A stretch of DNA of 64,000 nt from Hymenopus coronatus (GCA_030762935.1 CM060887.1:15988501-16052500), one strand, 5' to 3'; shown: positions 11,548 through 24,312, counted from the first letter of the stretch. Notes: a model not told the origin generated them from the sequence alone. Numbers and translations are program-made.

Positions 11548-12424
11548 TGCAAAAGTTTATCTCGATTAAAATAAAGTAGATAGAAAAAATCTGATGCATT
11601 CCATTCACATGCCGTTCTGTGTATCTCTGTAACAAATATTGTTAAAAATCTTATTCTATTATCTACTTCATGTTAATCGAGATAAATATTAGCAGAAATG
11701 GTCTTATTACTTAGTTCCTTATAAGTAGAAGGGAAATAAGGGAATGTACTAGGCTAAAGAGACAGTCAAATGTTTTAAAATGTGATTGCTATGGGATTGA
11801 AATCCGATTCTTTTCGTGGTCAGGTGTTTAACAAGTTCCCGTATGATAAAGGTTTTAAGCGTTTTAAAATTGAAACCAATAACAAGAAATATCACGAAAA
11901 CTGTCAACTCCACGAAAAGAAATATGACATAAACTATGTATTTTAAGGAAATCTACATTTTTGTGTAGTAAATTTTGTCTATCTTTTCCGGTTTACCGGT
12001 TGTGTGAAGTTCAGAAAAAATCATCCAGAATAAAGAGGCCTTCAGAGGCTATTAACAGAAAATTCAAGATATACACTTTATTTGTCACGTAAATATTTTA
12101 AATGTGAGATTTTAATAAAAAAAAATCATTAGAGCCATTTTTGAGAAAATTAAAATTTTCTAAAATTGTAGTTCGGGGTGGGGGGATTTTGTTGAAAATC
12201 TTCGTGTCGCATCCTTGGAAGATACTGAACTTAAATACCAAGTACTTTTCGTTTTTGAGCAATGCTACCCACAGACACACACACGGATTATTTTCTAAAA
12301 ATTCTCTTTTTTTTAGGAGATCCCAAAACATGAAATCCGGTGAAATCTCGATATCGAATTTTTGTGCGCAATACAATACGTTTTCTATACACTATGTACA
12401 TAGTACGTGCAGAGACAGTAATAA
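11548..12424 (+). repeat. Rpt-A copy A10, full length, forward
   Basis: Runs from GAAAAAATCTGATGCATTCC (11584) to CAGAGACAGTAATAAA, with a good palindromic end around 12380-12420. A 38-bp sliver of a reverse Rpt-A copy (TTTATCTCGATTA..., 11548-11583) precedes it. Confidence 0.85.
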
Positions 12425-13116
12425 ATGTGGTAAGAGTAATTTATGCTTATTAATAAATGATAGTGGGTAAAGGTAGTCAGGGTGTTTTTATTTGGAATTA
12501 AATGGTCTTCGATATTAGATTCCCTAGTGGTAGGAGTGAGAGAGCAACATTTCTCTCCTAACCCTTAGTTTTCTGTGAAAGTTAAAAGTGTAATGATTCG
12601 GAACGATGCTTTTATGGTTCAGTAAATGCAAAGAACCTGTCAAACAAGCAAATATTGATCACGGTCCCTTTCCTAAGCAAGCAAGCTTCTTTAAACAGCA
12701 CCTCATCAATTTCCTGCTCCCTATAAGATGTCTGCGACCACCAGCTGCTGCCTGAAGGACCAATAAGGCCATTGTCTCCGAAGTTTGTCATCAACAGATC
12801 TATGTAAATCCTTTTATCCAAACCTCCAATATTTCCCACGTTTGCTTCCATTTGGAAGAAATAACTTGCTTAATTAGGATGGGAAAAATTTAGCCATTAA
12901 ATTCATTTATAGCAATGGTGTGCGGATACAAGGATCACGTTTTAGCCATGTAAAAGTTTATTAATTAATGTGTTAGAACATTATATTCTAGAGAATTCAA
13001 TTAATAATGTCAATACCGTCTTCAAATATTTCAACCTGGTGAAATTTTGGCTTCCTTTTATGATTATATTTAGAAATTCAATTTATTTCCAATAAGGATA
13101 GATCATCTATTATTGT
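12425..13116. other. Unassigned region with a 79-codon minus-strand ORF (12612-12851)
   Basis: The ORF reads MEANVGNIGGLDKRIYIDLL at its start, contains SSWWSQTSYREQEIDE and ends FFAFTEP. I do not recognise it, and it has no convincing splice sites, homologous copy or other support. It could be chance or a decayed exon. Confidence 0.25.
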
Positions 13117-13789
13117 GAAAAAATCTGATGTGTTCCATCCGTATGACTTTCTCTAGCTGTTCAAAAAACAAACTTTCCTTTCAAAAGATTATTCTTTTAA
13201 CTACGCCATATTAATCAAGATAAACATTGCAAGAATTGATCTTATTACTTGCTTCTTTGTAAGTAGAAGGGATATAAGGGGGTACACTTGGCTAAAGCCG
13301 GTCACTACGTGAAACAATTGAAAGTTGGTTCTCTTTGCTTGCTGGGAGTAAACAAAAGAAAAACGAAAAGAAAGATGTTTCCCTTTGAGAAAAGTTTAAG
13401 TGACTTAAAACAGAAGCCAATAACTCGTAATATCTCGAAAACGGTTAACTCTACAAAAAATGTATGTGACATAAATTGTGTGTTTTAATTAGATCTATGT
13501 GTTTTGTGTAGTAAGTTTTTGTACAACTCATACGGTTTGTCAGTTATACAAGTCATCCAGAATGAAGAGGTCTTCAGAGACTATCCCCAGAAAATTCAAA
13601 ATATAAATTTCGTTTGTCATAAAAATATCTTAAACATAAGGTATTTTAATCAAAATCATTAGAGCCATTTTTGAGAAAATCAAAATTTCCGAAAAATTTT
13701 TTCACGTAAAGGGTAGCTTGAGATGGGGGATTTTCTTGAAAATCTTCGTGTCGCATCCTTGAAAGATAACAAACTTAAATGCCAAGTTG
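13117..13789 (+). repeat. Rpt-A copy A11, forward, 3' truncated
   Basis: Begins AAAAAATCTGATGTGTTCC. It stops at ATGCCAAGTTGA and is joined head-to-tail to the next copy. Confidence 0.85.
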
Positions 13790-14557
13790 AGCATGACGTT
13801 CTCTACATCTCTGTGACAAATTATTGTTAGTAAGCTTATTCTTCTATTTAATGCTAAAACATAAGTAGTCTTGTTGCTTAGTTCCTTTATAAGTAGAGGG
13901 GAAATAAGGGAATACATTAGGCTAAACCGAGTCAAATGTTTTAAAATGTGGTTGCTATAGGATTGAAATCCGTTTCTTTACGTGGCCAAGCGTTGACAAG
14001 TTTCCGTATGAGAAAAGTACTTTAAAACTGAAATCAATAACAAGGAATATCTCGAAAACGGCCAACTCCACGAAAAAAAATGTATATGACATAAATTGTG
14101 TGTTCTATCGTGATCTACATTATTAGATACTAGTTATGCAAAATTCAATAAAAAGCATACAGAATAAAGAGACCTTGAGAGGCTATTCCCCGAAAATTCA
14201 GGATAAACATTGTATGTGGCATGTAAATATCTTAAATATAAGAGATTTTATTCAAAATCGTTAGTCATTTTTTAGAAAATGAAAATTTTCGAATTTCTTT
14301 TCATATAAAGGGTAGTTTGGGGTGGGGGAATTTTCTTGAAAATCTTCGTGTCGCATCCTTGGAATATACCAAACTTAAACACCAACGGTATTTTCGTTTT
14401 TGAGCTATGCTGTACACAGATATTCACACGCGGACCTTTTCTAATTTTTTCAGGGGGCTCCAAAACATGTATTTCCGTTGAAATTGGTATAGAATGTGTG
14501 GGTGCATTACAACACTTCTATATACTATGTACATAGTATGTGTAGAGAAAGCAAAAA
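13790..14557 (+). repeat. Rpt-A copy A12, forward
   Basis: Lacks the first ~20 bp (starts at GCATGACGTTCTCTACATC) but keeps the palindromic end (CTATATACTATGTACATAGT, GTGTAGAGAAAGCAAAAA). Fused directly to A11. Confidence 0.85.
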
Positions 14558-15271
14558 TCAACCAAAAATGATTTGTTTTAGGACTTATTGAACGCCCCTT
14601 GTTGTTATGAATTATGATTGTTAAACACTATTTTCCTTGAGAAGCGCTAATATTATGAAGCCATGCTTTATGTTCCCCATAGGAACAAAAAACTCCAGTC
14701 AGCTGCTGTTGCAACCAAGTTTTTCAGTCGGTAATCCATCGTGAAATAGGGTAACCCTATCCTAGCAACATCTGGCTTAGTGTTTCCAGTCTGGAGAACA
14801 CCTTTACGTAATGCCAATCTCTGTAAGTGCTCTGTTTGTTTTAATACTACGCAAACACTACCGCTTAGCTCCGGCGGATGTTCATTAAAAATAAAAAAGC
14901 AAGAAACCGGGTTCAACAAAGACAGATATGAAAGAAGAGATGTAATAAAGACCCCGTAACGCTATCCTTTTGTTTGTCTTCTTCTTGGTTCCATAAGAAA
15001 GATAGATAAAAAGTGTAAGGAAGACGCCACTGCCATACACAATGAAGCATACACGTGTGCCCTTGAGAATCATTGTTGCATTTTTATAACACGAGGCTTG
15101 CTGTGACATATTTGTAGGTCCTCTGATTATCTATTTGCGTACCTACTTAAATAGAATAATACCTCAAAATTTCATTTGTTATATTCTACACCAACCACGT
15201 TGAAAACTGTTAGCATAATACACTTCATAAGCTTGGGAATTTGCAGAGGAAAAACTCATTTATCAGGAGGG
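14558..15271. other. Unassigned sequence
   Basis: Includes an 83-codon minus ORF (14668-14919) that I do not recognise and would not call a gene. No repeat family assigned. Confidence 0.3.
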
Positions 15272-15421
15272 GAAAAAATCATCTGTTGTGTTACATTCGC
15301 GAGACTTTCTCTATCTATTCTGCAATAAACTATTCTTAGAAAATCTTACTCGTATATCTACTTTATGCTGATGCTCAATTATGTAGTACTGCATATAGTA
15401 TGAATAGAAAACGTAAAAATG
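15272..15421 (+). repeat. Rpt-A fragment A13, both ends without the middle
   Basis: The first ~95 bp (AAAAAATCATCTGTTGTG...) join a rump of the other end (TAGTACTGCATATAGTATG ... GAAAACGTAAAAA). It looks like an internal-deletion derivative. Confidence 0.65.
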
Positions 15422-15618
15422 GGAATTGTTTTAACATACATATATTGGCCTTTACGTGCAATGTAATTTGACCATCAGTGTGATAGAATGAGAGTGCATA
15501 AACTAAGAAGCATACAACGCTAAATCCATACCAATAGCGGGATTCGAACCCGCGATCCTTTCGCGGCTGAACGTCAACACCAAACGCGGCAATGACCACG
15601 ACTATCCGGGCCGGCGTG
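15422..15618 (-). repeat. SINE-2-type copy
   Basis: Minus-strand head GGCCCGGATAGTCGTGGTCA, ending CGCGGGTTCGAATCCCGC (clear B box and T-arm). An ordinary tRNA fold is not supported because the 3' acceptor strand continues into a SINE body. Confidence 0.65.
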
Positions 15619-17167
15619 ATTGCAGTTTGTTATTTCTATGACGTTTGTCAGACGACAGTAATTTACGAGGGCGTGGACAATTTTCCACCAGAAACGCTAT
15701 TAGCCTCTCAAGTTCTCGCTGCGTTGTCCCGCTAAATACGAACATAGGAATTACCATTTGAGTGAAGTAATGAACTTATTATCTGTGCGCGGAAAATGTT
15801 TAATAGGTTCGTGAAAATGGAAGTTCTATAAAGAGAGATCATTCGTTTTTGCTCATACTTGTGAAACCCCAAGTTTCTAGTACTGTTAGTTCAATGTTAT
15901 GAATGTTTTACCTCTTTTTTTACATATAATAACGAATGTTTTTAAATTTCGTTGAGCTCAACATCTGACCTACATGTAAGAAAATATTCATACTCTTGAT
16001 ACCGTAAACATATTGGCCTGAAACTGTGCAAACACAATCAGCCCTGAATTTGAAGCAGTACTAACAATAAATATTAATAGTCCAGCAGAAGAAATATTGT
16101 GGAGTATTTTGTGTTTGACGTTTCGTGACATATCGGTAGTACAGGTGTTGAGCTGTAGAGTATCCGTTCTTTGTTCGGATGTATGTTTCCGTTAAATATA
16201 CATTTTAAAGAGTCCAGTATCAAAATTTCAGAACAGGAACCTTGCAATTCTAATGAGAGCAGTGGTTATTCCTTTGGAGTAAAAATCTGCCTAAAGGTAA
16301 GTTTAAGTGCAATTATTTAGTTATAATAACATTGAGTTCTTGTTTTGTTTATTAGCTATTGCAGTAGGTATTGATTGTTCCTTAATATGTGATAATAACC
16401 AACACAATCAGTCATCAATTACTTCATTAATAGCTGCTGTTCGGAACATAGCGTTTAGGTTCTCTTTCCTTGTGCTCACGTTCTGCCGATAGCACCTGCA
16501 ACCATGGGCTGCTACTTGATTGGCCGAGCCTATATTACACCATCACATGAGATCAAATAGATGCGATAAAACATTTTAAAGTGTAATATAGCATCTTTGA
16601 GTACATCTAGCTGTGGTATACTTCTGTAATAAAAGCTATGCTCGCCATCTCACCTTGTAACACATTTGTGATTAGAAAATAAAATGGCAGACATTTCACA
16701 TGTTTAGTGGCCACAACCAAACTGCTCATTTCCTATAATAAATCGCATAACATGCTGTACAATTCAAAAACAATTATTATAAAAATAGAAACAAAAGACT
16801 GTAAATATATATAAAAACATAGCAAAGGCATTAGTGAAGTACATGAAAAATATACGGAAAATGATGTGAGGAAAAAATTAAATGTATTGGGAAGCCAATA
16901 TTCAGAAGAACAAAGTGAAAGTTATTATGTCAACCATTAATTATTATTTTTGCTGCTGCCTTTGTTATTCATACTCATTAGTGTAATAATGTTCTTTAAG
17001 AAATTGTCTTATTGAAGTTAGATTTTACGAAAATGTTGCAGATGAATGTAATTGAAACTTAATGAATAAAGTACATTTCATAAATATTCAATATAGTGAC
17101 ACACCAACATTCTGAACGAACAAAATAGGAACCATTATTACTGATAATTGTTAACATTGGATGTCCG
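15619..17167. other. Unassigned AT-rich sequence
   Basis: No coding exon or named repeat recognised over 1.5 kb. Confidence 0.35.
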
Positions 17168-17951
17168 TTTTACTTTCCCTAGCCCGCATGTATAATGTAC
17201 ATAGTAGATAGAGAAGGTATTGTATTTTACCCAAAAATGCGATGTCGAGATATATGTTTTGGGTCCTCCGAGTCCGAAAAAAGTATTTTAGAAAAAGGTC
17301 CGTGTGTGTCTTTTTAGTATCTTCCAATGATGCGACACGAAGATTTTCAAGAAAAACTCACCTCCACAAACTATCCTTTACATGGAAAAATTTTCGAATT
17401 TTTTCAAAAATGGCTCTAACGATTTTGATTAAAATACCCGTATATTAATGATATTCGCATCCCAAATAAAATATATATCTTGAATTTTCTGAAAATAGCC
17501 TTTGAAGACCTCTTTATTCTGGATGAATTTTGCCGAATTATGCTTAACTGCTAAACCGTAAGAGATAGACAAAAACTTACTGCACAAAATATGTAGATCT
17601 CGTCAAAAGTCACAGTTCACGTTTTTGTTGTGGAGGTAACCGTTCCCAAGATATTCCTTGTTACTGGTTTCTATTGAAAAGTACTTATACTTTTCTCAGA
17701 GAGGAAGTGTACGTTTTTCTTTGCTCTACTCCTGGCCAAGTAAAGAAGGGATTTGCAATGACAATCGCATAAAACATTAAGCCTAGTGCATTCCTTTTGT
17801 TCCCTTCTACTTATAAGGAACTAAGTAATTAGAACATTCTGCTAATGTTTATCTCGATTAGCATTGTGTAGAAAGAAGAATAATCTTTTGCAAAAAGTTT
17901 GTTTGTAGAGCTGCTAGAGAAAGTCATGTGAGTGTAACACATCAGATTTTT
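17168..17951 (-). repeat. Rpt-A copy A14, full length, reverse
   Basis: Starts GTTTTACTTTCCCTAGCC with a decayed palindrome. It ends GTGTAACACATCAGATTTTT. Confidence 0.87.
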
Positions 17952-17954
17952 GAG

Positions 17955-18042
17955 ATTGTGATAAAAGATTTGACGTGGTGTAATTACTCTACAGCTTTCA
18001 TGTGATCAAACATATGATCAAAGGTTTTATCACATTCTGTGA
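17955..18042. repeat. Small inverted-repeat insertion
   Basis: TGTGATAAAAGATTTGACG at the left end faces GATCAAAGGTTTTATCACA at the right. An 88-bp palindromic MITE-like piece; its family is unknown. Confidence 0.45.
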
Positions 18043-18099
18043 CACATAAATGTGATAGTATAATATAGGCCTAAGTCATACCACAAGGATTTTAGAAAG

Positions 18100-18749
18100 C
18101 AGTGATGACCAAATAGCGGCCCGAGGGACTGACCCGGCCCGCGAGTATGTTTCATGCGGTCCGCGAATAAATATATGATTTATTCATTTTTTTTAACTTC
18201 CTGCATATATATTATTTTAGAAGTTGATGGTAGATTTCAAGATTTTGAAGTATTTCGATCACAGATGGAACTTTTCAACAATGCAATGAGATGTTAAGTT
18301 AGAACTAATGAGCTCCATTTCGATTCATCTCCACAAACAACAGAGGCAACTGGTGTTGATATTTGGAAACTCATTTCAAAGGAACATTTTCCACATCTTA
18401 GAAACTGGGATTTACTTCCATATTTGGTGGTACATACATGAGTGAAACTGCCTTCTTTGCTATGAAAGTAGTGAAACCAAAGTCCAGAAACTGATTCAAT
18501 GTTATCTCATATCTTTAAAATTGCAACATCAGAACTGGAAGCGGATTTTAAATCTTTTGTAAAAGATTTTGACAAACCTCATTGTTCTTAGTAAAAAACA
18601 ATGCTTATTCCTTCACTGTGCATGTATTAAAAATAATATGTTCTTAAATTACCATTGCTGTTATTTTATTTTTAATATAGTTATACTATTAATTTTCCTG
18701 GTCCATATCGTATGCTGACCCTCAATGCATTACTAATTGGTCATCACTA
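18100..18749 (+). mobile_element. hAT element remnant with inverted ends
   Basis: Left end CAGTGATGACCAAATAG; right end, reverse complemented, reads AGTGATGACCAATTAG. The left interior has GGCCCGCGAG and GCGGTCCGCG, a pattern I associate with BED-type hAT elements. No clean 8-bp target duplication was found. It contains the transposase relic at 18225-18591. Confidence 0.7.
18225..18591 (+). pseudogene. hAT transposase C-terminal (dimerisation) relic
   Basis: Broken reading frame with FGGTYMSETAFFAMKVVKPK then a stop, and after a frameshift LSHIFKIATSELEADF before a final TAG at 18589. FGxTYxCExxFSxMK followed by L-R-I-A-T-S is the hallmark C-terminal block of hAT transposases. Not functional. 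Confidence 0.75.
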
Positions 18750-19097
18750 ATAGTATTAATCTACTTCCCCTATATGCGTGCGCGAGGCTGGCATGTAATA
18801 TCGTTCCCAACAAACACAAATATGATACCGAACCTGCAGCACTCGAGGATAAAAACAATGCATCATTACCTTTATGAGATGCCATTGAACTTGAGACACT
18901 GGTAGTAATGACAGCTAAGAATTTCTCAGAAAACACTTGTTTTCATTACATAAAAACATGACTCTGAAGTACCACAACATTCCGACATTTGCTTGCTCTC
19001 CTGCAGAAAACATTTTCGCTTTTCTTTGGTTCATGCCAGACAAAGCAAATACAGGAAACCAGTTGAACATTCAACGTGTTTGTGCTTGAAGTTTCTT
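18750..19097. other. Unassigned sequence
   Basis: Nothing recognised. Confidence 0.35.
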
Positions 19098-19212
19098 CTT
19101 TTTACTTTCTCTGCTTAGTACACCGTACGAACATAGGTAGAGAAGGTATTGCATTCAACGCCGCAAATTCGAGACCATGATTTCACTGAAAATAAATGTT
19201 ATAAGGCCCACT
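19098..19212 (-). repeat. Rpt-A fragment A15 (palindromic end only)
   Basis: TTTTTACTTTCTCTGCTTAG ... GTAGAGAAGGTATTGCATTC then TTCGAGACCATGATTTC. Truncated after about 115 bp. Confidence 0.7.
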
Positions 19213-19240
19213 GTATAATAAAACAAAAAAACAACAAATC

Positions 19241-19438
19241 AAAAAAGTCTGATGTGTTACTTCATATAATTTTCTCTAGCTACTCCACAAACTAACTACT
19301 ACCACCTGTGGTGCAACAAGTAGTAAAACGCTACAAAAAAAAATAACTTTTCTTACAAAAGATTATTATTTTATTTACATCATACTAATCTACATAAACG
19401 TTAGCAGAATTAGTAAGTAGAAGGAAAATGAGAGAATA
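19241..19438 (+). repeat. Rpt-A fragment A16, left piece of an interrupted forward copy
   Basis: AAAAAAGTCTGATGTGTTAC through GAAGGAAAATGAGAGAATAC. Its continuation is A18 at 20542 (GGGGAATAAATTAGGCTAAA). A17 and a SINE lie between, and GAATA is present on both sides. Confidence 0.8.
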
Positions 19439-20313
19439 CTTTTTTTTACTTTCTCTACATGTAGTAAAGATACATAGTGTATAGAGAACACATTGTACTC
19501 CACCCAAAAATTCGATACCGAGATTTCACCGGAAATACATATTTTGGGTCCCCTTGAATCCAAAAAAAAACTATTTTTAGAAAAAGTTCCGTGTGTGTGA
19601 GTGCGCACGCGGCAGTGTGTGTGTCTGTGGATAGCATAGCTCAAAAACGAAACGACCATTAAATACCAAACTTGGTGTTTAAAGTTTGGTATCTTCCAAG
19701 GATGCGAAACATAGATTTTCAAGAACCCCCCCACCCCAAACTACCCTTTAATTGGGAAAAATTTGAAAATGGCTGTAACGATTTTGATTAAAATCACTTA
19801 TATTTAAGATATTTACATGCCAAATAAAATGTATAGCTTGAATTTTTTGAGAATAGCCTTTAAAGACCTCTTTATTCTGGATGAGTTTTATTGAATTTTG
19901 CATAACTGGTAAACCGTAAGAGATAGACAAAAGGTTACTGCACAAAAAATGTAGATCACGATAAAACACACAATTTATGTCATATACATTTTTTTGTGGA
20001 TTTGATCATTTTTGAGATATTCCTTGCTATTGGTTTCAGCTTTAAAAAACGTATACTTTTCTCACACAGGAATTTGTCAACTTCTGTCCATACAAACAAA
20101 GGAACTACAGTCACATGACAACCAGCTTTTGGCTATCACTTTAACCTATGGTACTCCCTTATTTCGCTCCTACATACAAGGAAGCAAGTAACAAGACTAT
20201 TTATGCTAATGCTTCTCAATTAGCATGAAGTAAATAGAAGCATACGTTTTTTAACAATAATTTGTTGCAGTGATGTAGAGAAAGTCTTGTGAATGGAACA
20301 CATCAGAGTTTTT
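19439..20313 (-). repeat. Rpt-A copy A17, full length, reverse, nested in A16/A18
   Basis: Begins TTTTTTTACTTTCTCTACAT with the palindromic end. It ends GGAACACATCAGAGTTTTT. A 90% complete copy inserted into another copy of the same family. Confidence 0.87.
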
Positions 20314-20541
20314 CTAATAGTGTTTAATGCCCGCTTTTACTACTCAGTCGTCGCAGGCGATGACACTGATGATAGATGGAGTGAAGATGGAGCATCGGTG
20401 GAATGTGATGGTGGGAAACCGGAGAAAACCCGCCCCTCCGCGTTTCTTCCACCACAAATTGCACATGCGGTCGCTTGTATTCGTACCCGGGCCGCCTAGG
20501 TGAGAGGCAAGTGGTCTAATCACTCGGCTGGACGCAGCCCG
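20314..20541 (-). repeat. SINE-3 copy
   Basis: Abuts A17. The tail GTGTTTAATGCCCGCTTTTA is at the left, the tRNA-like head at the right (minus-strand CCGAGTGATTAGACCACTTG, CCGGGTACGAATAC). Confidence 0.78.
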
Positions 20542-21251
20542 GGGAATAAATTAGGCTAAAACGATAGTCAAATCGTTTAAAAGCGGCTATTATATGAAAC
20601 AAATGCGTTTAGGTTGGCTTTGTATGGTCCCGTTTGAGAAAAGTTAATTGGTTTAAAATGTAATCTAATAACAAAGGATATCTCGAAAACGGTGAACTCT
20701 TCAAGAAAGACATACATAATATAAAATAGTGTTTTAGCAAGATCTACATTTTTGAGAATTAAGTTATTGTCTATCTCTTATGGTTTAACCATTATGCAAA
20801 ATTCTGCAAATTCAACCAGAATAAAGAGCTCTTCAGAGGCTATTCCCAGAAAATTCAAAATACACATTTTGTTTGTGATGTAAATATCTTAATATACGGT
20901 ATTTTAATCAAAATCGTTAGAGTCATTTTTGAGAAAATCAAACATTTTGAAAAATGTTGCATGTAAAGAAGGGTGGTTGGGGTGGGGGGATTTTCTTGAA
21001 AATCTTCATTTCACATCTTTGGAAGATACTAAACTTAAATACCAAGTTTGGTATTTAACCGACTTTCGTTTTGAGCTATGCTATCCATAAACACACAGAC
21101 ACACACACAAACCTTTTTCTATTTTTTTTTTCGGTCTCGAGGGACCTAACATATATATTTCCGGTGAAATCTCAGTATCGAATTTTTGAGTGAAATACAA
21201 TACTTTCGCTTATCCATGTACATTGTACATACGAGCTAGAGAAAGTAAAAA
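20542..21251 (+). repeat. Rpt-A fragment A18, right piece of the interrupted forward copy
   Basis: Resumes the element at ATTAGGCTAAAACGATAG and runs to GAGCTAGAGAAAGTAAAAAG with the terminal palindrome centred near 21222. Confidence 0.82.
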
Positions 21252-21965
21252 GCATGTATAAAAAAAGGTCTGTATGTGTGTGCGAATGTTTGTCCGTGTG
21301 TCTGTGAACCGACAACTGAAAAGTGAAAAGTCGGTTTAAATCAATCTTGTATTTAACTTTTGGTATCTTCCAAATATACGATACGAAATTACGCTTTACA
21401 AGGAAAAAAACGTCGGACATGTTGATTTTCTCAAACATGACTCTAATGGTTTTAATTGAAATACCGTGTGTTAAAGTTTCTTATATACAAGTGAAAGGTA
21501 TATAATGAATTTTCTGGGAATGCCCTCTGAAGTCCTCTTAATGGTTTTTGTACAACTCGTAAACCGTAAGAGAAAGACAACATGTTACTACACACAAAAC
21601 CACATTAAAACACACAGTTTATCTCATATATTTTGTTGTGGAATTAACCATTTCCGAGATATTTCTTGTTACTAGTTTTAATTTTAAAGTATTTAAAGTT
21701 TTCCTAAACAGGAATTTGTCAACTCGCCATGTAAAAGAACCGAATTTCAATCATACAGCAACCAGGTTTTAAAATAGTTGACTATCGCTTTAGCCTAGTA
21801 TATTCCCTTATTTTCCTTTTACTTACAGGGAACCAAGAAATAAGACTGTTTCTGATAGAGTTTATCTTGATTAGCATGGAGTAGATAGAGGAATAAGCTT
21901 TTTAAGAATTATTTGTTACAGAGAGGTAGAGAAAACCATTTGAATAGAACATATCAGATTTTTTC
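21252..21965 (-). repeat. Rpt-A copy A19, reverse, abutting A18 tail to tail
   Basis: Starts within the CA-repeat block (GGTCTGTATGTGTGTGCG), so the palindromic end is missing. It closes with AACATATCAGATTTTTTC. Facing A18 it forms a large imperfect inverted repeat. Confidence 0.8.
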
Positions 21966-22224
21966 ATTAAGTATAAAAATGTTCAATAAAGTAGGTGCAT
22001 AACAAAGAACGTATTTCAATTACAATTTAGAAGATGATATTTTCACATTATTTCAGTTAGTAGTATTATTTATGGACATCAGGTTTCTATGCACTGAAAT
22101 ATGCATTCATTTATGATGTCAAAAACTTTAAAATATGTTTTATAAATTCGAAAATGTGTAACATACACCACTAAACTACCCAGTATGTACCTTAAAATGA
22201 GATATGAAAGACATGGTGGGGAAA

Positions 22225-22850
22225 TTCGTGGTATTAGAAAAATTCGGCTGGCGACAAGAAAAAGCTCAATTCAACAGGATCAAACCCGTGACCTGCCAAA
22301 TGTGGGCCACAGATGAAACCTTCGGTCGAGGCTACGGTGTAGGAACCTTGCACATACGCCGCCGGGAAGGAGGAATGAGGTGAGAGGATACACCGGGAGG
22401 CAGGAACCAGGAGCAATGGCTTAGCAATGACAGGGTCCCTACGTTTTCCAGACTGAAGCACCCCGACAGCACCGGAGCCTCCGACCCACATAGGGTCCAA
22501 TGCCCCTGCCAGGAGCGGTCCTCATCCCAACAAATATCCAAAGTCGGAGGACAGATATAGTCTTTATGAGCATCCTTTTTCCCTACCACTCCGACACTGC
22601 CTACCCTGAAAGAAGCCATGGGATAAAGCATGAATGAAATTGCAATGTAAACGATATGGAGGGACAGGAAATTCGGGGGATGAAAGAAACCTACCCAGCA
22701 TTTGCCTGGCGACCCCGAAAATCAAAGCCCATGGGTCAGGTAGGCCGGCCACGGGAAACGAACCCGCAACTCCCGAATGCGGGCCACAGACGAAATCCCT
22801 TGAGCCAAGCCGCTCTAGTGGCTTGGAGTGCAACTTGAGCTAAAGCCCAA
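22225..22850 (-). repeat. SINE-4, longest copy, composite with two tRNA-like heads
   Basis: Reading the minus strand: a head with GCGGGTTCGTTTCCCGTGGC, body blocks GTAGGCAGTGTCGGAGTGGT and CACCTCATTCCTCCCGGCGG, then a second head-like segment with TCACGGGTTTGATCC near 22270. This suggests a dimer. Overlapping ORFs here are incidental. Confidence 0.72.
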
Positions 22851-23470
22851 CTTTGGAATGCTTATTTTCTAAACTATTTTCGTTGTTATGTGACATCTAA
22901 AATGAACTGCACCATGGAATTCATTAAATGCCCATAAAATATTAATCATGTCGAAACTCGAATGCGCCCGAATTGTAAATAGCTGCTCTCCATTGTTAGT
23001 GCATCAATGAATAGCAAAGCGGTTGTACAGCTAGATTTTTAAGATGCTAGCTGCACCGTGTGCTGCTAAACCATCCATTACCAGAGGATACTCTTGCTCC
23101 GCGTCCTTTTCTTGCCGGAAGATACTTTGAATAACAATGTCAAGTGTTTCTTATTCTTGACTCTTTTCGACCTTGGGATTCCTTCACTCAAGGACGTTTC
23201 GGAATTGATGTGTAAAGGACAATAACCTCTTTTGTCATTCCATTGATTCCAAAAACACATAACACACATGCAGTATATCAGTCATCTGTCAACTTCGTGG
23301 GAAGCCTTCTTCATCTGGTGTTGTCATCAGCTGTTGCCACACGTGACTGCAACCCAACTGAACCTTTACATGAATACTCAGTAGGTAGTATTCTAATAAG
23401 ACCACAAATGAATTTCAATAAATTTAACACGTATGATTTAACACAATTATGTCCTCCATTTTGCTAAATC
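22851..23470. other. Unassigned sequence
   Basis: Short ORFs on both strands, none recognisable. No repeat assigned. Confidence 0.3.
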
Positions 23471-24312
23471 TTATTACTTTCTCTATATGTACTATGTACA
23501 TATTGTATGGAGAATGTATTGCATTCCTGCCAAAAATGTGATACCGAGATTTCACTGGAAATAGACGTTTTAGAGTAAAAAAAAAACAGTTTTAGAAAAT
23601 GGGTCCGTGTGTGTGTGTATGTGTGTGTGTGTGTCCGTGAGTCTGTGAACACGATGACTCAAAAACGAAAAGTCGGTACTTGGTATACAAGTTTAGTATT
23701 TTCCAAGAATGCAACACGAAGATTTTGAGGAAAATTTCCCCACCCCAAACTACTCTTTACATGAAGAATTTTCGAACATTTTGATTTTTACAAAATGGCT
23801 TTAACGATTTTGATTAAAATACCGTATGATAAAGATATATAGATGTATGTCTCTAATTATCTGGGAGTAACCTCCGAAGACCTCTTTATTCTGGATTAAT
23901 TTTGCAAAATTGTAAACCGTAAGAGATAGACAAAAACTTACTACTCAGAATATGTAAATCTCGTCGAAACACAATTTATGTCATATACATTTTTTTCGAT
24001 ACAGTTGACCATTTTAGAGATATTCCTTATTATTGGTTTAAGTTTTACAATACTTAAACTTTTCACATACGGGAATTTGTCAACTCCTGGCAATGCAAGA
24101 AACGAATTTCATCCACATGGCAACCAGCTTTTAAAATATTTGACTGTCGTTTGAGCCTTAGTGTACTCCATTATTCCCCTTCTACTTACAAGAAAGCATT
24201 TCTGCTAATGTTTATCTCGATTAGCGTGAAGTGGATAGAAGAATAAGTTTTTTTAACATAATTTGTTACGGAGATGTAGAGAAAGTCACGTGAATGGAAC
24301 ATATCAGATTTT
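23471..24312 (-). repeat. Rpt-A copy A20, full length, reverse
   Basis: Starts TTACTTTCTCTATATGTAC with the palindromic end (about 23475-23518), has a GT-rich block at 23606-23634 and ends GGAACATATCAGATTTTC. Confidence 0.88.

Noticed and set aside
15535..15618. tRNA-like segment with CGCGGGTTCGAATCCCGC
   Set aside because: T arm is good, but the rest does not fold as a standard tRNA and a SINE-like body follows.
19390..19734. 114-codon ORF rich in His/Thr
   Set aside because: Translation of Rpt-A with its CA-repeat block; similar ORFs appear in other copies only where stops happen to be absent.
22332..22833. Overlapping minus-strand ORFs of 88-99 codons
   Set aside because: They fall in the longest SINE-4 copy and shift frame between copies; low stop density comes from GC content.
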